DNA of 40,900 nucleotides from Westiellopsis prolifica IICB1 (GTDB taxonomy: Bacteria > Cyanobacteriota > Cyanobacteriia > Cyanobacteriales > Nostocaceae), in assembly GCF_004323185.1 (NCBI RefSeq), contig NZ_NAPS01000002.1:2453785-2494684 (forward strand), given 5' to 3'. A model generated the notes under the pieces. That model was not told where the DNA came from. It saw only the letters and a program-made list of their open reading frames with translations, and made no database searches. Numbering within the stretch: position 1 is the first letter of the stretch; every line of letters starts with the position of its first letter. A program made the position numbers and the translations under genes. Positions 1 through 8,397 of the stretch are shown here, one piece after another.

Positions 1-1992
1 GAACTGGGAGTTTTCCCCTCAGAACTTGAAACTTCGACTTCAGAACTCGAAACTTCGACTTTAGAATTTGAAATTTCCACATCAGAACTCGAAACTTCGA
101 CTTTAGAATTTGAAACTTCAACTTCAGAACTCGAAACTTCAACTTCAGAACTCGACAGTTCCACCTTAGAAATTAAAACTTTAGCCTTAGAACTCGCAAG
201 TTTGACTTCCGAAATCGAAATTTTGACTTCTGAGTTTGAAAGCTTGAATTCAGAACTTGAAACATTGACTCCAGAACTCCAAACTTTCACCATCTCCCCA
301 CACTCCACTCTTCCCCAATTTCACTTCCTCTTAGAACAACTACGTCAAAACGAACAGCACAACCTTCGCACAGTCTTGATTTTTGATCAATTTGAAGAAT
401 TTTTCTTGATTCACACTGAGTCAGAACCAAGGCGACAATTTTTTGAGTTTTTAGGAGAATGTCTGAAGATTTTGTCCGTCAAAGTCATTGTGTCGCTGCG
501 GGAAAATTACTTACATCATTTGCTGGCGTATAATGATCTACCCGGCATGGAGATCATAAATAAAGATATTCTAAGTAAAAATATTCTCTATAAATTAGGG
601 AACCTTTCACCTGGTGACGCTAAAACAGTTCTCGAATACTTAACCGCAGGTACTCGTTTTCAACTGGAACCTGCATTGTTAGAACAATTGATACAAGACT
701 TAGCAGGAAAATTAGGTGAGGTGCGTCCAATAGATTTACAGATAATGGGCGTCCAATTACAAACAGAGAATATCACTACCTTGGCAGAATATCAGCAGTA
801 TGGTGATCAAGCACAAGAAAAGCTGATTCAGCATTATTTAAATGAAGTCATCGAAGACTGTGGGATAGAAAATCAGCAGTTAGCAAAACTGGTACTGTAT
901 TTACTCACAGATGAAAAAGGTAGTTGTCCCCTCAAAACTCGTACAGAATTAGAACAGGATTTACAGCAATATTTAATTAGAGATAGAAAAACAGAGAAAT
1001 TTTTATTGGATTTGGTCTTACAGATATTAGTCAAATCCGGGATTGTGATCTTAGTGCAAGAAAACCCTTATGATCGCTATCAATTAACACATGATCATTT
1101 AGTTAATTTCATTCGTCAGCAACAACAACCAAAATTAAAACAGCTAACGGCGGCACAAGAAAGAAAAACAGGCTTGAAATCAGCGAGGAAAATCATTGTT
1201 GATCGTTTTTTCAAACAAATTCTCTTTGGTTCATTTGCCGCAGGATTTATATTTGCTGTGATGACAGTTATAGCTTTTGATGCTACTAGGCATAAGCATA
1301 CTGAATTGAGTGAAATGTATCTGATTCAAGGTGAAAAATTAGCAAGAGAAGGCAACTTTGAAGATGCTGCTAACCACTTCCGCAAAGCCCAAAAATGGAA
1401 TTCTGATTTAAAGTTTGATTCCAAAGCCAAAGCACAAGAGTTTATTAACAAAGCCAAAGCCGAACGCTTGTTTGTGGAAGGACAACAACGTTTGGAAACT
1501 AATGAACTAGAAAGCGCAGTAAGTAAGTTCCAAGAAGCACTAAAACTGGATACTCAAATCGGGCGGTTAGCAGCTCCAGTTTTAATTTATGAAGGAAACA
1601 AATTTATGAAACAGGGCAAGATAAAATTAGCTGCGATCGCTTATATCAATGCCCAAAATGTAGATCCAAAAGTAGAAATTTCTGCTGACGCCTGGAAAGA
1701 AATTTGCTTACAAGGTAGCTTAAAAAAACAAGCAGCAGATGTTATGCTAGCCTGTGAAAACGCTGTACAACTAGCTGCTGATAATCAAAAAATTCGAGTT
1801 GTACGTGGTCTTGCTAGAGCAATAACCGGCAACAAACAAGGAGCAATTGAAGACTTTGAAGCATATATCGCCGCAACAGATAGTAAAACAGGAAAATCAA
1901 AAGTAAGAGCTTGGATTAAAGCTTTACGCACTGGCAAAAACCCCTTTACAGATAAAAAATTGAAGAGATTACTAGGAGAAAATAAAGAGTAG
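1..1992 (+). CDS. STAND-type P-loop NTPase with TM segment and TPR repeats, 5' part outside window
   Basis: The frame is open from the first base to the stop at 1992, giving 663 visible residues; the true start and Walker A loop lie upstream of the window. Residues about 7-97 are a 7-residue repeat (T-S-E-L-E-T-S type). A Walker B segment follows at about residue 125 (VLIFDQFEEFF), the hhhhDQFEE signature of STAND ATPases, then a helical region ending in a YQLTHDHL motif typical of the end of such NTPase modules. A hydrophobic helix at about 406-428 should span the membrane. The rest is helical with TPR-like units (GNFEDAANHFRKA, NELESAVSKFQEALKL). STAND proteins act as ligand-triggered switches in signalling or defence; the trigger and output here are unknown. 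The repeat insertion just before Walker B is odd. Confidence 0.8.
   Translation, partial: ELGVFPSELETSTSELETSTLEFEISTSELETSTLEFETSTSELETSTSELDSSTLEIKTLALELASLTSEIEILTSEFESLNSELETLTPELQTFTISPHSTLPQFHFLLEQLRQNEQHNLRTVLIFDQFEEFFLIHTESEPRRQFFEFLGECLKILSVKVIVSLRENYLHHLLAYNDLPGMEIINKDILSKNILYKLGNLSPGDAKTVLEYLTAGTRFQLEPALLEQLIQDLAGKLGEVRPIDLQIMGVQLQTENITTLAEYQQYGDQAQEKLIQHYLNEVIEDCGIENQQLAKLVLYLLTDEKGSCPLKTRTELEQDLQQYLIRDRKTEKFLLDLVLQILVKSGIVILVQENPYDRYQLTHDHLVNFIRQQQQPKLKQLTAAQERKTGLKSARKIIVDRFFKQILFGSFAAGFIFAVMTVIAFDATRHKHTELSEMYLIQGEKLAREGNFEDAANHFRKAQKWNSDLKFDSKAKAQEFINKAKAERLFVEGQQRLETNELESAVSKFQEALKLDTQIGRLAAPVLIYEGNKFMKQGKIKLAAIAYINAQNVDPKVEISADAWKEICLQGSLKKQAADVMLACENAVQLAADNQKIRVVRGLARAITGNKQGAIEDFEAYIAATDSKTGKSKVRAWIKALRTGKNPFTDKKLKRLLGENKE
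19..291 (+). repeat. 13 tandem 21-bp units encoding a heptapeptide repeat inside the STAND gene
   Basis: Thirteen consecutive 21-bp units keep the reading frame. The first six or seven are close copies of TCAGAACTCGAAACTTCGAC, alternating with a variant beginning TTAGAATTTGAA; later units diverge in sequence but keep the E-[LFI]-E pattern. A 21-bp unit equals three degenerate heptamers (GAACTCG, AAACTTC, GACTTCA) and exactly seven codons, so copy number can change without a frameshift. The peptide may form a short coiled coil. Confidence 0.88.
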
Positions 1993-2025
1993 TATTTAAT
2001 TATAATTGTCAGTCAATACAAGTGT

Positions 2026-2138
2026 GCATCCCAATTTTGCATGAATAGCCAGGGATTTAAATCCCTGTCTGAAAGCTAAAGTCCTCTATAAGAGGACTGG
2101 GAAAATTCTTTAACAAGTATTTTTCAAAATTGGGATGC
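2026..2138. mobile_element. MITE-like element with 14-bp inverted ends and two internal hairpins
   Basis: GCATCCCAATTTTG at 2026-2039 is exactly inverted at 2125-2138. Between them lie a perfect palindrome CAGGGATTTAAATCCCTG (2050-2067) and a second hairpin AGTCCTCT-ATA-AGAGGACT (2080-2098), separated by a spacer whose reverse complement reads TTTAGCTTTCAGA. The same hairpin-spacer-hairpin plan recurs near 15730 and 36717. No coding capacity. It may also act as a terminator for the STAND gene and for convergent cobB. Confidence 0.65.
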
Positions 2139-2253
2139 TCCCGTTAACAATTGCCTCAGAGAAAGCTATGGCGGAGCAAGCAAAGCAATTAATTGAGCGA
2201 GTAAAATTAGAAGAAACAGGTACACGGATAACTAACTTCTACAACAATTTTAC

Positions 2254-3729
2254 TCACTCCAAACAACGTCTTAAAAACCTCTGGGGAATTTCTGAGGAAG
2301 CACCCCAGTGCATGTGAATATAAGAGGCGTGAAGATTGAGATGTGGTGAATTAGATCCCCATCCTTCACACCCTGTAAATTCTTCATTGTCAAAGCGATA
2401 AGTTTCAAATAGTGGCTGCTCAAAATTGGACATTAAATAGGAACGATGAAACTCATGTCCATAAACTGTTGTTCCTGCATTTACTAATAAACTATCTTGC
2501 AGAACAACAGCGCGGCGATATCCCAAAGTTAAACGTCCACTCATAACTGCGGTTGTAGGTAACACTCCCACCATCGACCAAGATTTACCTGCAAAATCGA
2601 TAACTTGCTCACACAAATACATCAACCCGCCACACTCGGCAATTGTTGGCATTCCCGTCAGAATCGCTGTTTTAATTGCTGCTTTGGCATCAGTATTTTC
2701 AGCAAGGTTCTGGGCGAACACTTCTGGAAACCCACCACCAAAATACATACCTTGGACTCCTTCTGGTAGCTTAGGATCTTCTAAAGGACTCCAAAAAACC
2801 AACTCTGCACCCAGTTGTTGTAACAAGTCGAGATTGTCTTGGTAGTAAAAATTAAAAGCGCGATCGCGTGCCACAGCAATCTTTACAATAGACGAAAGAC
2901 AAACAAGCAATTTATCCCCCCTGTCCTCCTTATCCCCCTTGTCCCCCCTGTCCCCCCTGTCCCTCTTGTCCCCCTTGTCCCCCTGTCCCTCTATTCTCAG
3001 CAACGGTAACAACCTCTCCCAATCAAAGCAAGTGTCACCCAAATCAGCAAATCGCTCAATTAAAGCATTGAGTTCGGGAAGTTCAACTGTGGGTACTAAA
3101 CCGAGGTGACGATCAGGAATGGTAATGTTATCTTGGCGACGCAGTACACCAAGAATTGGTAATTGTAGGGGTGTAAGAGAATCTTTGAGTAATTGCAAGT
3201 GGCGATCGCTACCAACACGATTTAAGATTAATCCGGCTATTCTAATTCTGGGATCAAAAGAATTATAACCGTGAGCGATCGCAGCAACAGAACCAGACAA
3301 ACGGCTACAATCAATCACTAATATTACAGGTAAATCTAACAGTCTTGCTATATGAGCAGTACTGGCATAATCAGTCATTTGTCCTATGTCATTGGTCATT
3401 TGTTCTTGGTGTTTTGCCAATGACAAATGACTACTGACTAATGACGAAACTCCATCAAACAACCCCATCACGCCCTCAATTAGGGCATAATCCATACCTT
3501 GGCTGTGACGAGTAAAACACTGTTGTACGTATGTTTCTGAAGTTAAAATCGGGTCTAAATTACGACAAGCACGTTTAGTTACATGCTGATGAAACATCGG
3601 ATCTATATAATCCGGCCCTACTTTGAAAGATTGCACTTGGTGCGATCGCCGACACAAAGACGCCAGCAGGGTGAGTGTGACTGTTGTTTTACCCACCCCG
3701 CTACGTTCTCCTGCAATAATTAAAGCCAT
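2254..3729 (-). CDS. cobB: Cobyrinic acid a,c-diamide synthase
   Basis: ATP- and glutamine-dependent amidotransferase that amidates the a and c side chains of the corrin ring in cobalamin synthesis (CobB/CbiA family), cytoplasmic. The N-terminus has the P-loop GERSGVGKTTV and the KVGPDYIDPMFH motif. The C-terminal half is a class I glutamine amidotransferase domain with YFGGGFPE, the nucleophile Cys in AECGGLMYL, and the closing HMHWG motif. At 491 residues it is longer than usual because of two in-frame repeat insertions: residues about 95-120 (LAKHQEQMTNDIGQMTDYA) and about 246-273 (GDK/GDR repeats) at the linker between the two domains. The ATG at 3729 directly precedes the P-loop; the upstream region is an ATTTTAGA repeat without a Shine-Dalgarno sequence. 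It sits 78 bp downstream of opcA on the same strand, so read-through is possible. Confidence 0.93.
   Translation of the reverse strand: MALIIAGERSGVGKTTVTLTLLASLCRRSHQVQSFKVGPDYIDPMFHQHVTKRACRNLDPILTSETYVQQCFTRHSQGMDYALIEGVMGLFDGVSSLVSSHLSLAKHQEQMTNDIGQMTDYASTAHIARLLDLPVILVIDCSRLSGSVAAIAHGYNSFDPRIRIAGLILNRVGSDRHLQLLKDSLTPLQLPILGVLRRQDNITIPDRHLGLVPTVELPELNALIERFADLGDTCFDWERLLPLLRIEGQGDKGDKRDRGDRGDKGDKEDRGDKLLVCLSSIVKIAVARDRAFNFYYQDNLDLLQQLGAELVFWSPLEDPKLPEGVQGMYFGGGFPEVFAQNLAENTDAKAAIKTAILTGMPTIAECGGLMYLCEQVIDFAGKSWSMVGVLPTTAVMSGRLTLGYRRAVVLQDSLLVNAGTTVYGHEFHRSYLMSNFEQPLFETYRFDNEEFTGCEGWGSNSPHLNLHASYIHMHWGASSEIPQRFLRRCLE
2912..2992. repeat. 9-bp STRR tract inside cobB
   Basis: About nine imperfect copies of a CCCCCTTGT-type nonamer. 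Read on the minus strand they encode GDK/GDR/EDR triplets at the junction of the ATPase and amidotransferase domains of CobB. The frame is preserved because the unit is 9 bp. Confidence 0.85.
3371..3446. repeat. CATTTGT/CATTGGT heptamer-derived tract inside cobB
   Basis: Degenerate heptamers (CATTTGT, CATTGGT, GACTAAT) of the same kind as the intergenic STRR next to opcA occur here inside the coding frame. They encode an extra, low-complexity stretch between the GLFDGV and STAHIARLLDLP motifs, a position that in CobB relatives is normally a short loop. Confidence 0.65.
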
Positions 3730-3805
3730 AGCAATTTTAGATTTTAGATTTTAGATTTTAGATTTTATACGCAATCCAAAATCGAAAATCTAAAATCCAA
3801 AATAG
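3730..3805. repeat. ATTTTAGA octamer STRR between opcA and cobB
   Basis: Tandem ATTTTAGA units, then an inverted-sense tract (AAAATCTAAAATCC), fill the whole gap between opcA and cobB. No promoter or ribosome binding site is distinguishable in it. Confidence 0.8.
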
Positions 3806-3807
3806 AA

Positions 3808-5175
3808 TTACCCATTCCCTAATTTGAGTATTTGTCCTATGACTGCGAGACTTTCTTCAAACAGCGCTTCATTTCCCCAACGTTGTACCTGTTGACTCAA
3901 CAAAACTTCGGCTTTCTGTTCAGAGAGTGAAGTTACTTGCTGGAATAATCCGGCAGATTGGGCGCCACCTTGGGTTTCCATCCGCATACAACCGCCAGTT
4001 TCCGTACAGATTACAGTACCACAGTTAGCTTGAGGATTGGTAGAACTTAAGCGTAAAGCAATCAAGTCCCCTGGAACTTCGCCTACATCAGCTACAGGGA
4101 CTCCTGCTAATTCCGCTTCTACTTGCCGTTGGTTATCGGTGCTAAAGCTGACGCGGGTAATATCATAATCATCACTTTCTTTTTGATAAGAAACCGGACG
4201 CCAATTCAAACGACTTGCTAACCAACCTAAAAAGAGTAACGCCTGTGTGGAGTTACCTTTTTCGTAATCAATATTTACTCTGTCAATCTCAATCAAGGCG
4301 GCGCGACGCTGGGGTGGGTCGTAAGCTTCTGCTGTCAATTCTTGCCATCCAGAGAGGCGACGCCAGTTCAAGTCAGCTACAGGTACACCATTTTCCACTA
4401 ATGCTTGTAGGCTGAGTAAATCTATTTCTGACTTATTAAAGTTGCAAGAATCTACAATCACATTATTGCATATTGCCGCCAAGCGTTTGAATAAACCGTT
4501 GTTGGCGTCAGGCGTGGCTTTCCACCACAAAAACTTAGGTAAACCGCCAATCGTCAATGCTGGGATCATACCACCAATCCGTTCTAAAGCGGTGGCGGTT
4601 CCAGTAAGGGTAATGTATTCACAACACACCAGACTGGTGGATGCGCCTTTTTGAATGGGACAGTAGGCAGAGACTTGTGCTTTGACACCTTCGTCTTCTC
4701 CGACTACTGGTAAAAGAGTAATAATCCGACAGGGGTTACGCAGAGCAATTTCGTCAGCAATTCTGGGACTTTTTGCATCTAAACCATAGGATGCAGACCC
4801 ATTCTCTGTTGTCCCACTCTTGTAACGTTTAGCAACTTCTTCCCGCAACAGAGTCAAAGTTTCCTCGGTAGCTGTTCCAGTTTCTGTCAATCCGTACTTT
4901 TTCTGTAATTCTCGCAATGCTGCTTGGGTTTGCGGGCCAGGGATACCATCAATTGGCCCATTGTAAAATCCCAACGCAGCAAGTAAATGTTGGGTTTCTT
5001 CCGACTCATAAACCACCAAAGTAAATGTGGTTGCTCTTGTCGCTGCTGGAAGTGTACCATCTTCGCCAGCCATGCCATAACTTTGCCAAATTTGGCTGAG
5101 TTCCGCTTCAATATCTGTTAGCGAAACATCCTTGGGAGCCTGTAGTGAAAAAATAGTAGGAGCTTGGGGAGTCAT
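3808..5175 (-). CDS. opcA: Glucose-6-phosphate dehydrogenase assembly protein OpcA
   Basis: Cyanobacterial OpcA promotes assembly and activation of G6PDH (zwf product); known from Nostoc and Synechococcus. Start chosen at the ATG giving MTPQAPTIFSLQAPKDVSLT (455 residues), because the upstream in-frame ATG at 5199 lies within repeat sequence. Residues about 60-115 (LLAALGFYNGPIDGIPGPQT, QAALRELQKKYGL) look like a peptidoglycan-binding type 1 fold inserted near the N-terminus; the rest matches the OpcA/G6PD-subunit family, with conserved Cys residues and a GLPKFLWWK stretch. It lies downstream of zwf with a 102-bp repeat-filled gap, so it is probably co-transcribed with fbp-tal-zwf. OpcA in Anabaena is reported as a thioredoxin-responsive redox switch, which fits the several Cys residues here. 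Confidence 0.92.
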   Translation of the reverse strand: MTPQAPTIFSLQAPKDVSLTDIEAELSQIWQSYGMAGEDGTLPAATRATTFTLVVYESEETQHLLAALGFYNGPIDGIPGPQTQAALRELQKKYGLTETGTATEETLTLLREEVAKRYKSGTTENGSASYGLDAKSPRIADEIALRNPCRIITLLPVVGEDEGVKAQVSAYCPIQKGASTSLVCCEYITLTGTATALERIGGMIPALTIGGLPKFLWWKATPDANNGLFKRLAAICNNVIVDSCNFNKSEIDLLSLQALVENGVPVADLNWRRLSGWQELTAEAYDPPQRRAALIEIDRVNIDYEKGNSTQALLFLGWLASRLNWRPVSYQKESDDYDITRVSFSTDNQRQVEAELAGVPVADVGEVPGDLIALRLSSTNPQANCGTVICTETGGCMRMETQGGAQSAGLFQQVTSLSEQKAEVLLSQQVQRWGNEALFEESLAVIGQILKLGNG

Positions 5176-5189
5176 AAGAATAATTTTGT

Positions 5190-5277
5190 CATTTGTCATT
5201 GGTTATTTGTCATTGGTCATTGGTCATTGGTCATTGGTTTTACTAATGACTAATGACTAATGACTAATGACTAATTT
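5190..5277. repeat. Heptamer STRRs between zwf and opcA
   Basis: Tandem copies of ATTGGTC, then of ACTAATG, in the interval between zwf and opcA. They reach up to the zwf stop codon. Confidence 0.85.
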
Positions 5278-6807
5278 CTATAGTCTGCGCCAACGGCGAC
5301 CATCTTGGTTAATCAATAATTCCGCTTCCACGGGTTCCCAGGTTCCAGCTTCATAGTGGGGAATGGTTGTTGGATCTGCGGGTGCATCCCACACAGAAAG
5401 AGCTGGCGTGACAACCTGCCAAGCAGCTTCTACTTCGTCTCCCCGTGTAAATAATGTTTGATCGCCCATCATACAATCTAAAAAGAGGCGATCGTAGGCA
5501 TCAGAAGTTGCGGTGATGCCAAAGGAACCATAACTAAAGTCCATATCAACCGAACGAGTCCGGAAATCTGCCCCAGGCATTTTAACTTCAAACCGTAGAG
5601 AAATACCTTCATTCGGCTGAATCCGCATTGCTAAAATATTTGCATTCATCTGTTGCGCTGCGGATTGAAACATCCGAGAAGGAACTTCGCGGAAGTGGAT
5701 AGAAATCTCGCTAACTTTTTTTGGCATTCGCTTACCAGTACGCAGGTAAAAGGGAACTCCTTGCCAGCGCCAGTTGTCAACCAGGAATTTCATCGCTACG
5801 TAAGTAGGTGTAGTTGAATTGGGATTGACTCCAGGTTCTTCTCTATACCCAGGTACTGGCTTACCTTTCATCCAGCCAGCGCTGTACTGTCCACGCACAG
5901 CCGAAAGATTTAAATTGTTGATATCTGCTAAACGTGTAGCTTGGAGTACTTTAACTTTTTCTGTACGGATACTATCTGCATCCATAGCGTTGGGAGCTTC
6001 CATTGCTGTCAAGCAATAAAGTTGCATCAAGTGATTTTGCAACATGTCCCGCAGTGCGCCGGAGCTTTCATAGTAGCCAGCCCGATCTTCTACTCCGACG
6101 GTTTCAGCTACGGTAATCTGGACGTGGTCAACAAAGCGACGATTCCATAATGGTTCAAAAATAGCATTAGCAAAGCGAAATACTAGCAAATTTTGAACTG
6201 TATCTTTACCTAAGTAATGGTCAATGCGGTAGACTTGCTGTTCTTTACAATATTTCTGCACTACTAAGTTCAGACTTTTAGCCGAAGCCAAATCTCGACC
6301 AAAGGGTTTTTCAATGACTAGACGATGTTTGTAGGGATCGTCCAGCATTCCCCCGGTTCCTAGTTGTTTAATTGCTTCTGCAAAGAAGTTGGGCGCCACA
6401 GAAAGGTAGAACATCCGGTTTCCTCGTGTTCCCCGTTTCTCGTCTAACTCATGCAAAAAAGTCTTGAGTTTATGGTAATCTTCGGGCTTATCGATATTAC
6501 CAGAGCAGTAAAATAATCCTTGAGAAAAGTCCTGCCAGAGTTCCTCTGGACCAACACCGCCATGAACCTCTTCCATCCCTTTTCGCATTTGTTCGCGGAA
6601 GTATTCATGAGTCCAGTCCCGACGTGCTACGCCAACGATGGTTGTCTCTGGTGGAATGCGTCTCTCGCGTCTTAATTTATATAGTGATGGCACAAGTTTG
6701 CGCCAAGTAAGGTCTCCAGAAGCACCAAAGATAACTATAATCTGGGGTTCGGCCATCCCTTGTTGTTGTAGACCGACCCGCAAAGGATTTTCTAGCAGAC
6801 TGACCAT
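5278..6807 (-). CDS. zwf: Glucose-6-phosphate 1-dehydrogenase
   Basis: Oxidises glucose 6-phosphate to 6-phosphogluconolactone with NADP+, the entry to the oxidative pentose phosphate pathway; in heterocystous cyanobacteria it is central to dark metabolism and to NADPH supply for nitrogen fixation. 509 residues, full family length. Dinucleotide-binding motif [18 protein letters not shown] at about 25-42, active-site motif [14 protein letters not shown] with the catalytic His/Asp, the KPFG substrate Lys segment, and the C-terminal domain with [23 protein letters not shown] at 6807 fits the family N-terminus ([12 protein letters not shown]). It lies 301 bp from tal, a gap of pure repeats, and upstream of opcA. 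Confidence 0.97.
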   Translation of the reverse strand: MVSLLENPLRVGLQQQGMAEPQIIVIFGASGDLTWRKLVPSLYKLRRERRIPPETTIVGVARRDWTHEYFREQMRKGMEEVHGGVGPEELWQDFSQGLFYCSGNIDKPEDYHKLKTFLHELDEKRGTRGNRMFYLSVAPNFFAEAIKQLGTGGMLDDPYKHRLVIEKPFGRDLASAKSLNLVVQKYCKEQQVYRIDHYLGKDTVQNLLVFRFANAIFEPLWNRRFVDHVQITVAETVGVEDRAGYYESSGALRDMLQNHLMQLYCLTAMEAPNAMDADSIRTEKVKVLQATRLADINNLNLSAVRGQYSAGWMKGKPVPGYREEPGVNPNSTTPTYVAMKFLVDNWRWQGVPFYLRTGKRMPKKVSEISIHFREVPSRMFQSAAQQMNANILAMRIQPNEGISLRFEVKMPGADFRTRSVDMDFSYGSFGITATSDAYDRLFLDCMMGDQTLFTRGDEVEAAWQVVTPALSVWDAPADPTTIPHYEAGTWEPVEAELLINQDGRRWRRL

Positions 6808-6837
6808 AGGAATGAATTTTGAATTTTAGGTTTGAGA

Positions 6838-7095
6838 TGTTGGATCGGGGATCGGGGATCGGGGATCGGGGATCGGGGATCGGGGAAGGTGGGGCCCCCT
6901 CTGGGGATAAGGGGTAACGGGGATTGGGGATTGGGGATCGGGGATTGGGGATTGGGGATTGGGGATCGGTTATTCTCCCTTGTCTCCCAGCTCCCAGCTC
7001 CCAGCTCCCTGCTCTCTGCTTCCTTGTCTTCCTTGTCCTCCTTGTCTCCCTACACTTCCTCCACACCCCACACTCCCCACTCTCCCTTGTTTCCC
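6838..7095. repeat. Composite STRR tract filling the tal-zwf gap
   Basis: Six perfect GATCGGG heptamers (6843-6884), then seven or so GGGGATT/GGGGATC heptamers (about 6919-6968), then CTCCCAG copies (about 6985-7008) and CTTGTC-type pyrimidine repeats to about 7095. The plus strand shifts from purine-rich to pyrimidine-rich, so parts could fold back. Long open frames across it are products of the repeats, not genes. Confidence 0.9.
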
Positions 7096-7108
7096 TTGTC
7101 CATTATTC

Positions 7109-8254
7109 TTATACTGGCGACAACTGCTTGACTTTGTTTTCTAAAGAATCCATTAAGGATTGGAAGGGCTTGACAAATTTGTCGATTCCTTCTGTTAGCA
7201 GTTCGTCCATCACTGCGTTGATGTCGATGTTCACGTCTGGATCTTTGAGATTTTCGATCAGGTTGTAAGCCTCATCTACGTCTGTTTCCACTCGGTTAGC
7301 GACATCGCAGTGATCAGCACAAGCTTCGATGGTTGCTGGTGGTAAGGTGTTAACGGTGTCCTGACCAATCAACTCATCAACATACATGACGTCGCTGTAT
7401 TGGGGGTCTTTGGTGCTGGTGCTAGCCCACAGCAAGCGCTGCACTTTTGCACCTTTGGCTGCCAATTCTTGCCAACGATCGCTTTGTACAATCTTTTTAT
7501 ATTCCTGATAAGCAATCTTTGCATTAGCGATCGCTACTTTTCCTTTAATTGCTTTTAGCTTGGCTTCAACGTTGAGATCGTCAACGCCTTTGGCTAGCTT
7601 GGCATCAATTTTACCGTCAATGTTGCTGTCAATCCGACTGAGGAAGAAGCTAGCTACAGATGCAATTTTGCTGATATCTTTACCTTCTGCTGCTCGTTTT
7701 TCTAAGCCGCGAATATAAGCCCAAGCTGTGTTAATGTAGCTTTCTACAGAGAACAGCAGCGTGATATTGACATTAATCCCTTCGGATATTACCTGCTCAA
7801 CTGCTGGCAAACCGGGTTCTGTGCCAGGAATTTTGATCATGACATTTTCCCGACCAATTTCTTGAAAGTAACGACGAGCCTCAGCAATTGTAGCTTCGGT
7901 GTCATGAGCAATTGTTGGTGGTACTTCTATGCTGACGTAACCATCCAACCCATTTGAGGCTTCGTAAACAGGGCGCAGAATGTCGCAAGCATCACGGATA
8001 TCTTGAAATACCAGTGACTCATAAATTTTGTAAGTTGGCAATCCTGCTTTAATTCCAGTTTCGATATCTTGGTCATAAATAGCATTACCAGCGATCGCTT
8101 TTTCAAAAATAGTTGGATTGGAAGTAATGCCACAAATACCTTTATTTTCCACCAAATCTTTCAATTCACCAGACTTAATAATGTCACGAGTCAAATTATC
8201 CATCCAAATACTTTGACCGTAATTTTTGATCTCTAATAAATGATTTGTCGTCAT
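7109..8254 (-). CDS. tal: Transaldolase
   Basis: Transfers a dihydroxyacetone unit between sugar phosphates in the non-oxidative pentose phosphate pathway. 381 residues, the longer bacterial type (TalB-like barrel with a C-terminal extension). Characteristic motifs: SIWMDNLTRDII near the N-terminus, GITSNPTIFEKAI, the Schiff-base Lys in NVMIKIPGTEPGLPAVE, and NITLLFSVESY. A clear Shine-Dalgarno (AGGAGGG) stands 7 nt before the ATG at 8254. It is second in the fbp-tal-zwf-opcA order known from Nostoc. Confidence 0.96.
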   Translation of the reverse strand: MTTNHLLEIKNYGQSIWMDNLTRDIIKSGELKDLVENKGICGITSNPTIFEKAIAGNAIYDQDIETGIKAGLPTYKIYESLVFQDIRDACDILRPVYEASNGLDGYVSIEVPPTIAHDTEATIAEARRYFQEIGRENVMIKIPGTEPGLPAVEQVISEGINVNITLLFSVESYINTAWAYIRGLEKRAAEGKDISKIASVASFFLSRIDSNIDGKIDAKLAKGVDDLNVEAKLKAIKGKVAIANAKIAYQEYKKIVQSDRWQELAAKGAKVQRLLWASTSTKDPQYSDVMYVDELIGQDTVNTLPPATIEACADHCDVANRVETDVDEAYNLIENLKDPDVNIDINAVMDELLTEGIDKFVKPFQSLMDSLENKVKQLSPV

Positions 8255-8351
8255 ATTTTTTCCCTCCTGCTTATTCTCTTTGCTAGAGAAATTTTCAAAC
8301 CTAGTAAGTTGTTAGTTGTTAATTGTTGCTGATTTCCCGCTAACACCTTAC

Positions 8352-8371
8352 GGGCTAACGACCGTTAGCCC
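8352..8371. promoter_or_regulatory. Intercistronic hairpin between fbp and tal
   Basis: GGGCTAACG and CGTTAGCCC form a 9-bp perfect stem around two bases. With no U-run it is more likely an RNA-processing or attenuation structure, or a small palindromic repeat, than a terminator. TTGTTAG/TTGTTAA repeats lie beside it. Confidence 0.5.
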
Positions 8372-8397
8372 CTACTAACCATTAACTTTTACTACTA

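Noticed and set aside
2135-2317. 60-codon plus-strand frame beginning MLPLTIASEKAM
   Set aside because: Its ATG lies in the terminal repeat of the 2026-2138 element, and its end overlaps the antisense 3' end of cobB; no ribosome binding site. Could be a relic of a gene interrupted by the element, but this cannot be supported.
6832-7268. Overlapping Gly/Ile/Asp- and Ser/Leu-rich frames on both strands
   Set aside because: They are translations of heptamer repeats between zwf and tal.
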